From Sipunculus nudus (taxonomy: Eukaryota > Annelida > Sipuncula > Golfingiida > Sipunculidae), in NCBI GenBank assembly GCA_026874595.1, contig CM049306.1, positions 16,515,019 through 16,579,018 of the forward strand: a stretch of DNA of 64,000 bases, written 5' to 3'. Below, piece after piece: positions 12,301-27,300 of the stretch. The notes beneath the pieces were generated by a model that saw only the letters and a program-made list of their open reading frames with translations, ran no database searches and was not told the origin of the DNA. The position numbers and the translations under genes were made by a program. Every line of letters starts with the position of its first letter. Position 1 is the first letter of the stretch.

Positions 12301-15300
12301 GAATGGCGTGTTACTGGTTACACTTCTCTATACTTCAGTAAGTAAATGACTTGTGTAGTGAGTGTAAACATATATGTAACAGTCTGATCATCTAGAAACA
12401 TTATCTAATATGAAATATCTAAATATTATTCAAGGTCTTTAGTAAAAATACAGGCACCTTGGAGAAAATGTGGTTAAATGAAGAATCATGATTGCTTACT
12501 TTCCAAATGGATCCACTGTACTGACCACTAAAACATTCTGTAAAGAGAAAGTTACACAAAAGCATTAATAATTTACAATAGTGTATCTGACATAAAAAGT
12601 GTTACCTGAAAATAATCCACCCTGCCATGAATTTAGACATTTCTGTTTACTTCCTCATTATCAAACATCAAAAGAATAAGCAGACGCTCATGTTTACACA
12701 CTTCTTACCCACAAAATTTGATGTTGTGCTTGAAGCTGTTGTCATGGAGAAGGTAATGACTGAACATGAACTTTAGATCCTTTATCATGCTTCATGTTTA
12801 TATGCAGTCTTAATTGAAATTAAATAAAGTTAGCTCTACAGAAAACTACATCACTAACTAAAGGGCTACATGACTGATTCATCAAAACAGCTACCAAGCT
12901 CTGTTATGTTGAATGTTGTGTATATTAAGCCCCGTGTGTGGTAATGATTTGCATTTTAAGCCTTTACAGCTCCAATAAACTAGGAATGATATAAGAGATA
13001 AAGTTCTGGAGTTCAAGACTGAGGCTTGGAGAGGCAAGTTTGAATATCTTGTTATACTACTATAAAATGAAATTTTAACTGAAATATAATTTGCAAACCA
13101 TCCAAGCATTATTTACAAAAGCATTACATTTCTGAATTCCCACAGATGGCCAATTCCAATTAGTGAATTCATTTAATTTTTGGAGACCCCTTGCCTGATT
13201 ACCGGTAAAAGATTATTTTGCCGCGACAACAAAAATTCTTTGATACCATGGGTCTCAATCTTAAGATTATATCATTTTACAGGTCTCAAGATATAAAATC
13301 AGTCTATTAAAGCAGCCCAAGGATTTCACCTGGCTTTTTAAGGAATAAATCTTACAATGTATACAACAATGGCGGTAAAAAATGATACAAATTACTTTGC
13401 AGTAAAAAAATCATCCTTCTGTGGGCCTTTACATGTTTTTACTGATAGCAAGTAGCATTTAAGAAAGCAGTAATAATGTGTTTACGCGTCTGCCTGCCTG
13501 GTTATAACTTTTACACAAACAACCATGTCACCTGACAAAATTCCCTTACAATGAACTTTATGACATCAGTATGTTGTTATCTATGTAATGCTGTTTAGCA
13601 TCGGCATTTTCAAATATTGTCTTTTATTACAGCATAGTAGGAAATTAAGCACATGTAGAAGCTGTGTGAAAAACACGGCAGCATACATGAAAACTGGACA
13701 AGAAACACTATGTCACAACTATAAAACATGTTAAACATTGTAATTTAAATGTACTACAGGACACACATGATGGCAGTGAACAGTCATCAACACTACAGCA
13801 GTAAAGGTAATTATATAAAATACAATTTCAATGTAACTTAAAATATTAATACGCTTCACAAAATATAGATAATAACTTACTTTTTCTATGCCTCTGAGAA
13901 ATTTATCAGTCCTTTTATAATGCTTTGATGGGTTTGTCACTAGCTCACATAACCTCTGAATTGTAAATGGTGCCCTGGAATAAAAGAATAAATACAAAAT
14001 TTACAAAATAGAGAACTCTTAATCATAAAATTAATATTACAGTGAAAATATCAAGACTGGTATATTATATCAAGTAGATGCCCTCAATACTCCCTGTAGA
14101 TTAATGGTAAAATGTACAGCACCCAATTACAAGTTCACCCTTACAATTTATCACCAAAGAAATATTGATATTTACTCATGTTCCAAAAGTATACAAAACA
14201 TTCTGTAAAAGTGAAGATTATATAGGCAGTAACACTGATACAAATATGATTTTAAAAAGCTAGTAACTGTCAGCACCCTGAGGTAATGTTATGTTATAAT
14301 TTGAGAAATTGCAATGATTTCAACATTTTTTTAACTTTGCAGTGAACAAGTGTGGGTACTATAGAAACCAAAATTCTATTACAGTCAAGTCTTGTGTCAT
14401 GTTCTTCAGATATTACATGGTTTCATTACAGGCAGATTCATGGTGCAATGGCTATAACTTAATTTGTAAATAAAATTAAACTACTATGAACTGAATACCT
14501 CAAAATGACAAAATAAATAAAATCAGACTTGTGCCAAATACACCAGCTCAAGAGGAGATTTAAATTAAGGATAACATTAATATAAATAATAATTTTAGAT
14601 TCTGTAATATTTTTTCGGCAGAGATGCCAAAATTTAGGACAAAATCTCTTTTTACTCAACATTGTTTTGTTATTTTGGTCATTTAGGAATAGGTGTTGCA
14701 TACATACCCTGTAAATGTATTGACTGTATCCAGCAGTCTTTTTTTCATGTCCTCAAAGCTGATATTTTCAACGTTTGGTAACTTAGGAAGTCCATCAGTT
14801 GGTACCTGCTGATGAAACTCCTGCATTACCTGTTTTAACTTATGAATGAACAGCGGCTTCAACTTTGGCCAAGGGAACCTGCAACATGGTAAAATATGGT
14901 TTCATCAGCTCAGCTAAAAAAGCAAAGCTATTAACATATGATGATCATATTTGCACAAGTAGGATACCATCTGCACAGAAATCAGGCCTGATCAACCATG
15001 TACAACACCCTGAGACAAAAATACTCAATGGAATGAGATAGTAATTAGGTAATTGTCAACAATACAGAATGAACAAAACATTTGCGTCTGCTATTATGCA
15101 CCTCAAATAAAGTATAACTTGAAAAAAATTGATATGGGACTTGTTTTATTTTATCTTCCTTTTTCCATATCCCTGATGCCTGGAATAATGTTGATGAAAA
15201 CCCCTAACTGAAGGGCTAATTTTGAGGCTATAGAAAGTGTACTTATTTATTCAAATTATTTACAAGCTTATTTGTGTCTATCTGGAACATGATAAAATAT

Positions 15301-18300
15301 TTCCAAAATCTATACAAATTATTAGATTTTCTATTTTGCTGTTGTCCCATAAAACCAATTAACCCTAACCACAATGATTTACGGCAAAGAATGTACCAGA
15401 CAAAACTTACATGAACAAAGAAAGCAAATCAAAAGTAAAGTCATGTCTCACAAATTGAAATTCCAGATGCTATTTTTCATGCTTTTGATGAAAACCTTTG
15501 TGAAAAGATGTCACTATAGAAATGAAAATTTACATGTAACTAAAAAAATTATTTATCAAGCAGATTTTAAATCTAGATGCACACAATCGCCAAGTGATCT
15601 CAAGAGAAGACTCTGCCCACCCATTCCATCTCCTGTCTCTAACCCCCGACCCCCTGGGTCTTAAACCCTCCCTCCCTGGTTACCCTCAAAAGAGCAGTAC
15701 TAGTGACTTCTACTGCTAGGGATGACTCAGATAGGCTATGTAGCTTGAAAATTATATAAATCTATAATAATACTACCTGCAATTATTAGGCCTATACTGT
15801 TACTAGTTATAACTAATATTTTGCTCTAAGGTCTAGCTCAAATAGGGATGAGTGGGTGACAATGGAGAATAATCTACATAGTGTGTAGCTTGGGAGTAAA
15901 GTCAAGGTCAATAATAACTATATGGTATTACTATTAGGGATCTAGAGAAAAAAAAATGGCAGAAGAAAGAATGAGTTTCATGAAAATCCATAGGATTTTT
16001 GGTAAGTCACCAAAGTGCCTCCTTTAAGTGCAGTGACAGTGGACCTCATTAAATATGCATGGATTTTGCTGAATATCAAACTTAGGCGAGATATCTTACT
16101 GATTAACATTTCTGATGAGTTTTATCAAAATCCTTCATATTTTTCGTAAGTTATTGTGGCGACACCACATTTTATTTCTCCCTTATCTATAACTACAAGA
16201 CTTGGACATGGTGCTATATGGCTGCTGATTACTAAGTAATCACAAAAACATCAGACTTACACTGGATTGGTTTCAGCCTAACTTTGGACTGTGTTGGCCC
16301 CAGGCCTGTGTTTATCTAGATTAAATCCTGTATAAACATTATGGCCCCCAGGTGCTCATTCAGGAGTAATATAAGCATTGGCTACTTTAGCAGAGGACAT
16401 GGATCAGGATAAGGTCATGCAGTCAGGTTAATCTCGAGCTGGTAAATCTCGGCTAAACATGACATGTATAATATCTAATACTGCGTTAAAGGTATGGAAA
16501 TGAAGTATTTACATAGCAAATAAACCAAGGGACCCTTAGGTAAAGTCACCCAGTTGAATTTTGGAAAATTTTTGCAGATACAAAATATACTTATTTCAAA
16601 TGTTTTTTTTTATATATTTAGCCTTTGAAAAGCTAAGAGGAAATGGCCCTGCTAAAATGAAACCCTGTGAATTAAAGAATAATACATATGAGCCAAAGTA
16701 TAATAATGAACATTAATTTATTAACTGAAAACAAATTCTGTCTACCTAAACTTGAGTTATCATCCATAAACTCATTTGTGAATTGGTGGGCCTTGTGACC
16801 TTGTGAACCAAAAATCAAACAGAATCTTCCCCATCTGGCAGATAAGCCACTTGTGGAAGATGTAAGGTTTGAAAAGAAAAGTTTGGCATAAAATGCATCC
16901 GCAATCTTTTTAAAGAAGTAGGTCATGTGACCTTGACCTTTTATCTCATGACCCAAAAATCAATCAAGTTCTTACTTTAGTGATGAGTCATAAATAAGTC
17001 AAGTTTGAAACCAATATTTCAAGCCAACTTGGAGCTACCAATTGGAAACATATGTGGATCCTGTGACCTTTGACTTTGTGACCCAAAAAGTTTCTTCCAC
17101 TATTGGCATTTGAGCAATCTTTGGAATATGGAAGGTATGAGATAAAAGTTTGGCTTAAAATGCATCCACAATCTTTTTAAGAAGTGGGTCCTGTGCCCTT
17201 GACCTTTGACCTCATGACAACAAAATCTTACTTAAGGGGTGAGCCAAATAGAAGTCAAGTTTAAAACTGATATATTAATCCAAACTGAAGTTATCATTAG
17301 GAAACAAATTTGATGGACATTCAGAAAGACGAACAGACAAGAAGACGGACTAACAGGGTGATTTCTATAGGGTATCGGCTTATTTAAGCAGGCCCCTAAT
17401 AAGCACACAAAATTTCAAGACACAAGATGAAACCACAGTTGCAAATCTGATAGTTCCAATTAGGAACAAAACAGGTGGTGCCACCAGTCTTCAGGAAATG
17501 AAGAAACTAGCCATAATCAAGAAAATCACCAGGTATCGGGACAGTAGATTAAACCACAGCTGAGAAACTAACATATTTGCTGTCATTTGATTGTCTCAAA
17601 AACAGAAACAAGGGACCCATGGGTCACGGCACTCAGCTGTTATATATGATCACAAAATATGATTTGGAAATAAGGCACATGCTGGTTTTGTGTGGTAATA
17701 AATATAACCTGTATTATGAGTTGTAGGTGTTTAGCTTATGTAAGATTTTGATAGTATCTTGGAGACAGGGAAGAGGATTGATGTCATTTATTTTATTTAC
17801 AAATGGAGTGCTATAAAATAAAACATCTTTTCAAATAAAGTGTACACACTTTACACATTGAATGAGGGACAAACAATATCATTGTGTTAATTACAATCTC
17901 AGCTATAATTTATTACTGGAATTAATAGTCAATTTCACACCTGGTGAAGTTTTTACTCTTCTGAAGTAAGGAATAACTTATCTGATGAACATCCACACTT
18001 TCATAGCAATATACCACTTAGTGGACACAATTAAATGTGCACTTTAATCATTGTAACCCTTGTGGTACAATATAAAATCTAAAATTGAACAGAGCCTAGA
18101 GTAAGAATGAATCAAATACAGAAAATTATAAAATTCAACTAGTCTATGCACCAGCTGGGGGGGGGGGGGGGAGAGTGCAGGGCAGAGGGGAAGCCTGCTG
18201 GTAGTGGCCAAGCTGAGCCAAGGCAAGCTGCCTGGAGAGGGTTACATAACACAAGTGAAGGCTGTACTACTAGCTGGACTTGATGTAAACAACACTTGAC

Positions 18301-21300
18301 ATGGTGTATAAAAACTTGAATAAAAGCTTCTCTTTTCAATCAGTTCCTTTGAATTTCAGATTTTAAAAGATTAAATTCTTATGTATATATGCTGTGAAAA
18401 TTAAATCAACAGTGCTTACACTGTGCCGTAGCCAAAGATGAACAAAATTTAAGGTATATATTTTTTAATTATGCTAATAACTTAAAAAATTTGCAAAATT
18501 CAGATTCAATTTTGGGTAAACAACTGAATCTTGATTAAATAAAGTGATATCCCTAAAAAAGGGTCTCTAGCTTCAGCAATTCTCATGTTAAGTGAGTACA
18601 TATATTTCCTGAATCTTAAAAAATTGCATTATATTTGGGCCCATAACTTCAAAACAATAAGCAATACTGACCATATTTTTGGTATGTTCAAAGAAAATGT
18701 AAGGAAGAATATGAATACTAAATATGATTAAACAAGGCCTAAAGGCCTAATGCGAACCTGTGCAATGAGATTACACCAGGTAAAATGCTTTAATGCTGGA
18801 CGATTTCTTTTCAAGAACATGTGTAACATGTATATGAACAATGGAAGTACTAAAAACTTAGAACAAGAAACAATTAAACAAACATCACTGCTGCAATTCT
18901 GGCATGGATGCACACAACACAAAAACTAGAATATGGGTAGCAGGGTGCGAAATAGAGGGTGCACACGTGCACGTTTGCATGTACATTTTCTTTTGTGCAC
19001 GTAGAAATTGTACCGAGGGTGCACCCTGTGCACGTATTATAAACCAATAACAATGAAAACAAGGGACCCATGGGTCACGGCGCTCAGCTGTTATATATGA
19101 TAAAAATATGATTTGGGAAAGAGCCACATGCTTGTTTTGTGTGGTAATAAATATAAGCTTTATTATGAGTTGTTGGTATTTAGCTTATGTATGATTTTGA
19201 TAGTATCTTTGGAGACAGGGAAGAGGATTGATTTCATTTATTTTATTAACAAATGGAGTGCTATTGTCACACAGATTTTGACTTGGCCATATAACTTATA
19301 AGCAGTACATATTATAAAAGTTCAACTATTTATTAAAATTTAATAACAAATATTGTGCCAATATAATTTTTATTAAAAAAAAAATAAGAAAATCATATGA
19401 TTTTTTAAAATAAAATATAACTGAAATGATTATTGAAATAATATTATAGAATATATTCATGAATGAAGTCATGAATACATTTTGAAAGTATCTGCACTGG
19501 TATTCAAATACTTTTATTTTTACCTGAATTCCCATTCTTATGCAATTAAATTTTTTAATGCAGTACATATTCATATTCGTATTCAAATACATTTGCAAAG
19601 CATTCACACCATGTCTAGTATTCATTCAGTTTTAGCCAAACAAAGATGTTGAGAATCCAGAATATACAAAATTCACAAATTTAAATAATGATCATAAGTA
19701 CCTGGTTTTATGGCTTTTATTTATATTAAAACAAGGCCTACAGGCCTAATGCGAACCTGTGCATTGGGAAATACACTAGGTATAATGCTTCAATACTGGC
19801 CCATTACTTTTCATGTGTATGAACAATGCAAGTACTAAACATTTTGAATAAGAAACAATTACACAAACATCACTGCTGAAATTCTGGCATGGGTACACAC
19901 AACACAAAAATGATTGTAGTTATCAGGGATATATACATATGCCCAATTTCAGACTGATATATCAAACCCCTCCTGAGAAATAAGCAGGGACACACACTGT
20001 GCAAAAATTATTGTAGGTGGCACCACCAGTCTTGTATATGACAAAGCTATTCGATATGTATAACTATGCCAAATTTCAGGCTGATTATATCAAATTCCCC
20101 TGTAGAAAAAGGAGGCACATACATTGTGCAAAAGTCATTGTAGGTGGCGACACCTGTCTTGTGAACGAGACCTGTCTTATGAACTAGAAAGCCATCAAAG
20201 TCACATAGACAGGCCAAAATATCAGGCCACTACATCAAACTAACCTGGAGTCTGATGCATGGGGCTGACCAGGCTTAGGTGAGGAAGGCAGTAGCCCCAA
20301 GTGAACTGTGACAAATTGCTAGCTCAGGCTACTGCACTGAGTGAACTCATAACCTGCACCTGGCTAGACTGAGTGAACTTTTGACCTGTACCTGGCTGCA
20401 CTGAGTGAACTCTTGACCTATTGCATAATCTGACACAGTTGGCAGTCTGCCAATGCTATAAATAGAATGCAGCTACTGCCCTGAGTGAACTCCTGACCTA
20501 TACCTGGCTGCACTGAGTGAACTCTTGACCTGTTACCTAATCTGATACAGTTTGCAGTCTGCCAAAGCTATAAATAGATCCAGACTGACCTTTGGCCTGT
20601 TGCCAAATCTGAAATAGTAGCCACATCATTGCATAAGCTCACAGATTGGCTCCACATGCAGCCCTGAGGGGCATGACACCCATGAGGTGATCACATGATA
20701 CTCATGAGATGATCACATGCTACCCATGAGGTGATCACATGGTGCCCATGAGGTGTTCACATGACACCCATGCGGTGATCACATGCCTCGTGCTTGGCTG
20801 CACTGATCGAACTCTTGACCTATATCTGGCTGCACTGAATGAACTCTTGATCTGTTGCCAAATCTGAAACAGTCGGCAGTTTTTCAACCTAATTAATGAT
20901 ACAGACACAATCTTTGCCTGTTGGTATATCTGTTTACACATACTGAAAGACTTTGGCTAAAATTCTTTTTTTTTTCAAGCTAACATATTCATAAACTTTT
21001 TACAAAAAATATCTATAATAAAAAAAGATGCAGTCCTTTCATTGTTAAAGGTCAAATAATTCTGCCAAAAATCAAAGGCCACCTAAACAATTTTGTAGAA
21101 GAACACTATTGCAGTCCTCAGTTGGAAATAAACATAATAATGGCCATAAGACCAACTTAAGCTTTTCACGACTCAACCAAAAATCAACAAACTCAATCTA
21201 TCCTTATATGATTGAAAGAACCATGTCCTAGAATAATTCTTTTGACAAATTGAATGATTTAACTTGACAGTTTCATCTTAAACATTATAAGCTGGAAGAG

Positions 21301-24300
21301 GCTAAAGTTATGACGTTTTTGCCCATAAATAACAGGTCAATGTTGGTGGCACCACAAAATCTGCAACTTCAAATATGAGTCATGTGACCAACATTTGCAC
21401 AATACTTGGTAATGCTAGCTTCTGTCATTTCTGAGATTACTATGTCAGTATGATTACTTGGCCAAATGACTAAGTTCAAATTTGTGTAACTCCGCTAATA
21501 TTCATCAGATGCAAACCATTTGAACAAACTTGAGAGGGCTTGCCTCTGGGATCATTTCTGTAAAATATTGAACAATTTGGCTGGACTGTTTACAAGAAGA
21601 AGACTTTTAGGTTTTTCAGCCTTTTCCCTATAAAATTCAAGTTAATGCAGATAACAAAAAAATAAGCTGAATCCCACAACATATAATATGTGACAAATTA
21701 TTGCATAAAATCTGGGGATGGTAGCTCCTGCTATTCCTAAGAAATTATGGGTTAATATACAGATGACCAATGACCCCAGTACAAAAAAAGGTCAATGCAA
21801 GTGGCGCCACCAATACCTGAATTTCATATATGACTCATGTGACCAACACTGGCATAAAATTTGGTGATGATAGCTCAGGCTATTTCTGAGATTATCATTT
21901 TAGTTAGCCTTTTTGGACAGATGACTTAGTTCAACTTCCTGTAACTCGGCCAAAATTCACCCAAATTCAACCATTTCAATAAACTTGAAAGAGATGGTAT
22001 AAGAGACTATTTCTGTGAAATATTGAACAATTTGGCTTGACCGTTTCGGAGAAGAAGATTTTAAACAGTTTTTTAGCTTTTTCTCTATAAAATCTAAGAA
22101 AATGCAGAGTTTCTCAGATGGCTAATTTTTTTGCATTTAATTTCATGATGCTAGCTCCAGTCGTTGTAAAATATTAAACAAATTAGCCTCATTTGTGCCA
22201 GTCAAAAATGTTTTGCAGGTTTATAATATAGGAAAATACAGAAAAATGGCTAAGTTTAGTGACCCATAACTCAACCAAAAATCACTGAACCAAAACCATT
22301 TGAACAAACTTGAATTATCAACATCTAAGGATAATTAATGTGTGAGGTTTAAGAATTCTGTCCGGTGGTTTTTGAGAAGAAGATCTTTGTAGCCACTGAA
22401 CTAAAATGGGCTGTCATGGCATATGACTAAATTCAGCTTCCCATAACTCAGCCAAAAGTCACTGAACTGAGATCATTTGAACAAAATTCAGAAAGCAGTA
22501 CCCTAAGATCATTTCTGTGCAATTTAAACAATTTGGCCATATGGTTTAAGAGAAAAAATTTTTTTGTAGCCCTCAGTATGATAAGGGCACTGATGACCCC
22601 CATACAAAAAAGGCTGATGCAGGTGGCGCCACCAATACTTCAATTTCAGTTATGACTCATGTGACAAACATTCGTATATAATTTGGTGATGATAGCTCCA
22701 GCCGTTTTGTAATTTAAGTATGATTTTTTGGACAGATGACTAAGTTTAATTTCTTGTAACTCGGCCAAAAATTACCGAACTTAATCCATTCGAACAAATT
22801 TGAGAGAGATTGTTCCAGGGAATATTTCTGTAAAATATTGGACAATTTGGCTGAACAGTTTCAGAGAAGAAGATTTTTAAAGGTTTTTAAGCTTTTTCCC
22901 TGTAAAATCTAAGAAAATACAGTTAGCCAAAAAATAAGCAAAATCCGATAGAGTTTTTTAGATGACTAATTTTTTGCATAAAATTTGGTGATGCTACCTC
23001 ATGCCGTTTTCAAGATAGTATGGGTTAACGTACAGACGCCGGACGCCGGACTTTGGCTGACAGAGGCCCGACGACGCCACACCATCGCATAAGCTCACAG
23101 GTTAACCAAAAATTTATTAATTTATAGTTTATTGTTATGTTGGTCAAAACAACTACTAGATAAGTTGGGTTGGACACATGGATCAACTGTGGTGGCCATA
23201 AGCTGCCTGGCTGCCCCAGTGAATGCCTCCCTCAAGCATGCATAATCTGCTGAAAGTTCAACAAGGTCAACATACAGGTGACTGAAGAGTGGCTGGGAGA
23301 GCCTGGGTCTAACATGGTCTCATAAAAACATTAATAAAAGCTACAATTTTTGGCCAATTTCTTTTAGCTTTCTAAACTAAAAAGATGAAATCCTTTTGTG
23401 TGCATTATATCAACAGTGTTCACAGGAAACAAACGTGCAATGGTCAAAGTTGGGCAAAATTTAAGGTACTAATTTTATATTTATACGAATAACTTATAAA
23501 ATTTGAAAAATTCAGAACTAATTTTGGGTATTCAATTAAATCTTGATTAAATAATGTTACATCCCTGACAAAAAATCTCTAGCTTCAGCAATCCTCTTGT
23601 TAAAAGAGTAAATATATTTCTTGATTTTTTACAAAGTGCATTATGTTTGGGCCCATAACTTAAAACAACTAGAATACGGGTAGTCGACAAGCGACTACGT
23701 GTATCCGCCAAAATCAGAGAAGGACGGGTAAAGTGAGGCATTGATTGAGTGGCAAGGGGATATAGAGTTACATGTGTTAAATATTAGAATGGATCTTCTG
23801 CCACATAAACATGATTGTAGGTGGCGCCACCTGTTATTTGAACGAGAAACTATCCAAGATATACACACATGCAAAATTTCATGTGGAAAAGTCAAACCAC
23901 TGCAGAGATATGAGTGATTTTAACCCCAGGCAGATGAACAGATGGACACTGTGCAAACATGGTTGCAGGTGGCGCCACCTTTTGTTGTGTATGTTATAAA
24001 GCTATCCCAGGGCTACATTTGTGTAAAATTTTTTTCCGGATCGGTCAAACGGTTCCCGAGATATATGGGATTATGTGTGGAGCGTTAACGTGAATGTAGG
24101 TGGTGCCACCTGTCACAAAATCGAGAAAGCTATCTAGGATGTATATGCATGCCGAATTTTAGGTGAATTAGTCAAACCACTGCAGAGATATGAGTGATTT
24201 TAACCCCAGGCAGATGAACAGATGGACACTGTGCAAACATGGTTGCAGGTGGCGCCACCTTTTGTTGTGTATGTTATAAAGCTATCCTAGGGCTACATTT

Positions 24301-27300
24301 GTGTAAAATTTTTTTCCGGATCGGTCAAACGGTTCCCGAGATATATGGGATTATGTGTGGAGCGTTAACGTGAATGTAGGTGGCGCCACCTGTCACAAAA
24401 TCGATAAAGCTATCTAGGATGTATATGCATGCTGAATTTTAGGTGATTAGTCAAATCACTGCAGAGATATGAGTGATTTTAACCCCAGGCAGATGAACAG
24501 ATGGACACTGTGCAAACATGGTTGCAGGTGGCGCCACCTTTTGTTGTGTATGTTATAAAGCTATCCCAGGGCTACATTTGTGTAAAATTTTTTTCCGGAT
24601 CGGTCAAACGGTTCCCGAGATATATGGGATTATGTGTGGAGCGTTAACATGAATGTAGGTGGCGCCACCTGTCACAAAATCGAGAAAGCTATCTAGGATG
24701 TATATGCATGCCGAATTTTAGGTGAATTAGTCAAATCACTGCAGAGATATGAGTGATTTTAACCCCAGGCAGATGAACAGATGGACACTGTGCAAACATG
24801 GTTGCAGGTGGCGCCACCTTTTGTTGTGTATGTTATAAAGCTTTCCCAGGGCTACATTTGTGTAAAATTTTTTTCCAGATCGGTCAAACGGTTCCCAAGA
24901 TATATGGGTTTATGTGTGGAAACAGACGCACAAACGGACGCTGGGCAGAGACGAAAGGTCAGAGGTCAAGGTCACTTGGTTAGGCACCAGTTCACATGTG
25001 ACCCGATAATTTGTGTAAGTTTCAGAAAAATCTGTCCAGTAGTCTCAGAGGAGTTCTCCGGAAACGAACGCGGCGGCGGCGGAACCCGGTCAAAAACATA
25101 GTATCTGCAAAACTTCGTTTTGGCGGATACAATTACGCAATACTGACATCATTTCTGGCATGTGCATAGCAAATGTATAGAAAAATATGTATATTATATA
25201 TGATCAAAGTCAGATCAGTGGTTTTGATATTAGGCAGTCTTGTGTAACAATGGGTTTTAATGGAAAATGAAGTTTAGTCCTAGTGACCAACTTCTTGGCA
25301 TGGTAGGGGATTTTGGAGACGTCTAACTGTATGCCAAATTTTAGGAACTGGGAGCTGAAGCTGGTGAGCTGAGCTCTAGCAAACTGAATAACACTAGCTT
25401 GATGTAAACAATATGTGACATGGTGCTTGAAAACTTGACTAAAAACAGTTTTTGATTAACTGGTTTCAAATTTTTGGTGTTAACAGATGAAATGCTAACA
25501 AAAACATGCTGTGAAAATTAAATCCACAGCAGTTACAGGAAAAAAATGTGCCATGGTCAAAGTTGGGTAAAATTTAAAGTACCAATTTTTTATTTTTGCT
25601 AATTTTTAAAAAAAAATCTAACAGATTTTGATCTAATTTTGGGTATACAATTTAATTTTGATTAATTAAAGTTATATTACTGGAAAAAAGTCCTTAGCTT
25701 TAACATGTTTTGTGTTAAGTGATCAAATATCTTTCCTGATTTTTTACAAAATGCATTATGTTTTGGCCCATAACTTTTTTAAATTATATAATACAGACCT
25801 AATTTCTGGCATGTACATAGGAACTATATAGAGGAATATTTATGGTAAATATGAGGAGAAACTGATGAGTGGTTTTGATTTTAGGCAGTCCTGAAGTGTG
25901 AAAATAGGTTTTTATTAAACAAGGCCTACAGGCCTAATGCGAACCCGTGCATTGGGAAATACACCAGGTATAATGCTTCAATGCTTGGCCATTACTTTTC
26001 ATGTATATGAACTATGCAAGTACTAAACATTTTGAATAAGAAACAATTACACAAACATCACTGCTGAAATTCTGGCATAGGTGCACACAACACTAAAAAG
26101 ATTGTAGCTGGTACCACCAGTCTTGTATACAACGAAGCTATCAGAGATATATACATACGCCCAATTTCAGACTGATATATCAAACCCCTTTTTAGAAAAA
26201 CGTGTGCAAAATTCATGGTAGGTGGCGACACCTGTCTTGTGAGCGAGAAAGCCATCAAAGACACATAGACAGGTCAAAATATTAGGCCAATACATCAAAC
26301 TTACCTTGAGTCTGATGCATGGGGCTGACCAGGCTTAGGTGAGAAAGGCTGTTGCCCCGAGTGTACTGTGACAAATTACTGGCTCAGGCTACTGCACTGA
26401 GTGAACTCTTGACCTGCACCTGGCTAGACTGAGTGAATTTTTTACCTGTACCTGGCTGCACTGAGTGAACTCTTGACCTGTTGCATAATCTGAAACAGTT
26501 GGCAGTCTGGCAAAGCTATAAATAAATCCAGGCTGACCTTTTGCCTATTGCCAAATCTGAAATAGTAGCCACACAATTGCATAAGCTCACAGATTGGCTC
26601 CATATGCAGCCCTGAGGGGCATGACACCCATGAGGTGATCACATGATACTCATGAGGTGATCACATGCTACCCATGAGATGATCACATGCTGCCCATGAG
26701 GTGATCACATGCCTTGTGCTTGGTTGCACTGACTGAACTGTTGACCTATATTTGGCTGCACTGAATGAACTCTTGATCTGTTGCCAAATCTGAAACAGTT
26801 GGCAGTTTCTCAACCTATTCAAGAAATGTACACAATCTTGGCCTGTTATGTAACTCTGCTAAAATTTATCCAGCACAAACCATTTGAACAAACTTGAGAG
26901 GGCTCGCCTCTGGGATCATTTCTGTAAAATTTGGACAATTTGGCTTGACTGTTTACAAGAAGAAGACTTTTACAAGTTTTTTTCAGCTTTTTCCTTGTAA
27001 AATCTAGTAAATGCAGATAGCAAAAATAAGATGAATCCATCAACATTTGATATGTGACAGATAACTGCATAACATTTGGGGACGGTAGCTCCTGCTATTC
27101 CTGAGAAATTATGAGTTAGTGTACAGATGATATGTAATATCATAAATCTACATTTTTTAAAAGCTTTTAAAAACATTCTTGTCAATATTTTCCATAGATA
27201 ACCTGAAATCTAAATGTCTAGAGGCATGATGTTGTGGATGCTGATAAACTGGTGCTAGGCTAAATGTATCTGCTTCACACAGCTAACATATTTGGTAAAA

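Noticed and set aside
23669-25132. Classical cut-and-paste TIR transposon
   Set aside because: The inverted repeats are asymmetric in position, a hairpin lies outside one of them, and comparison with the empty site shows no normal target duplication.
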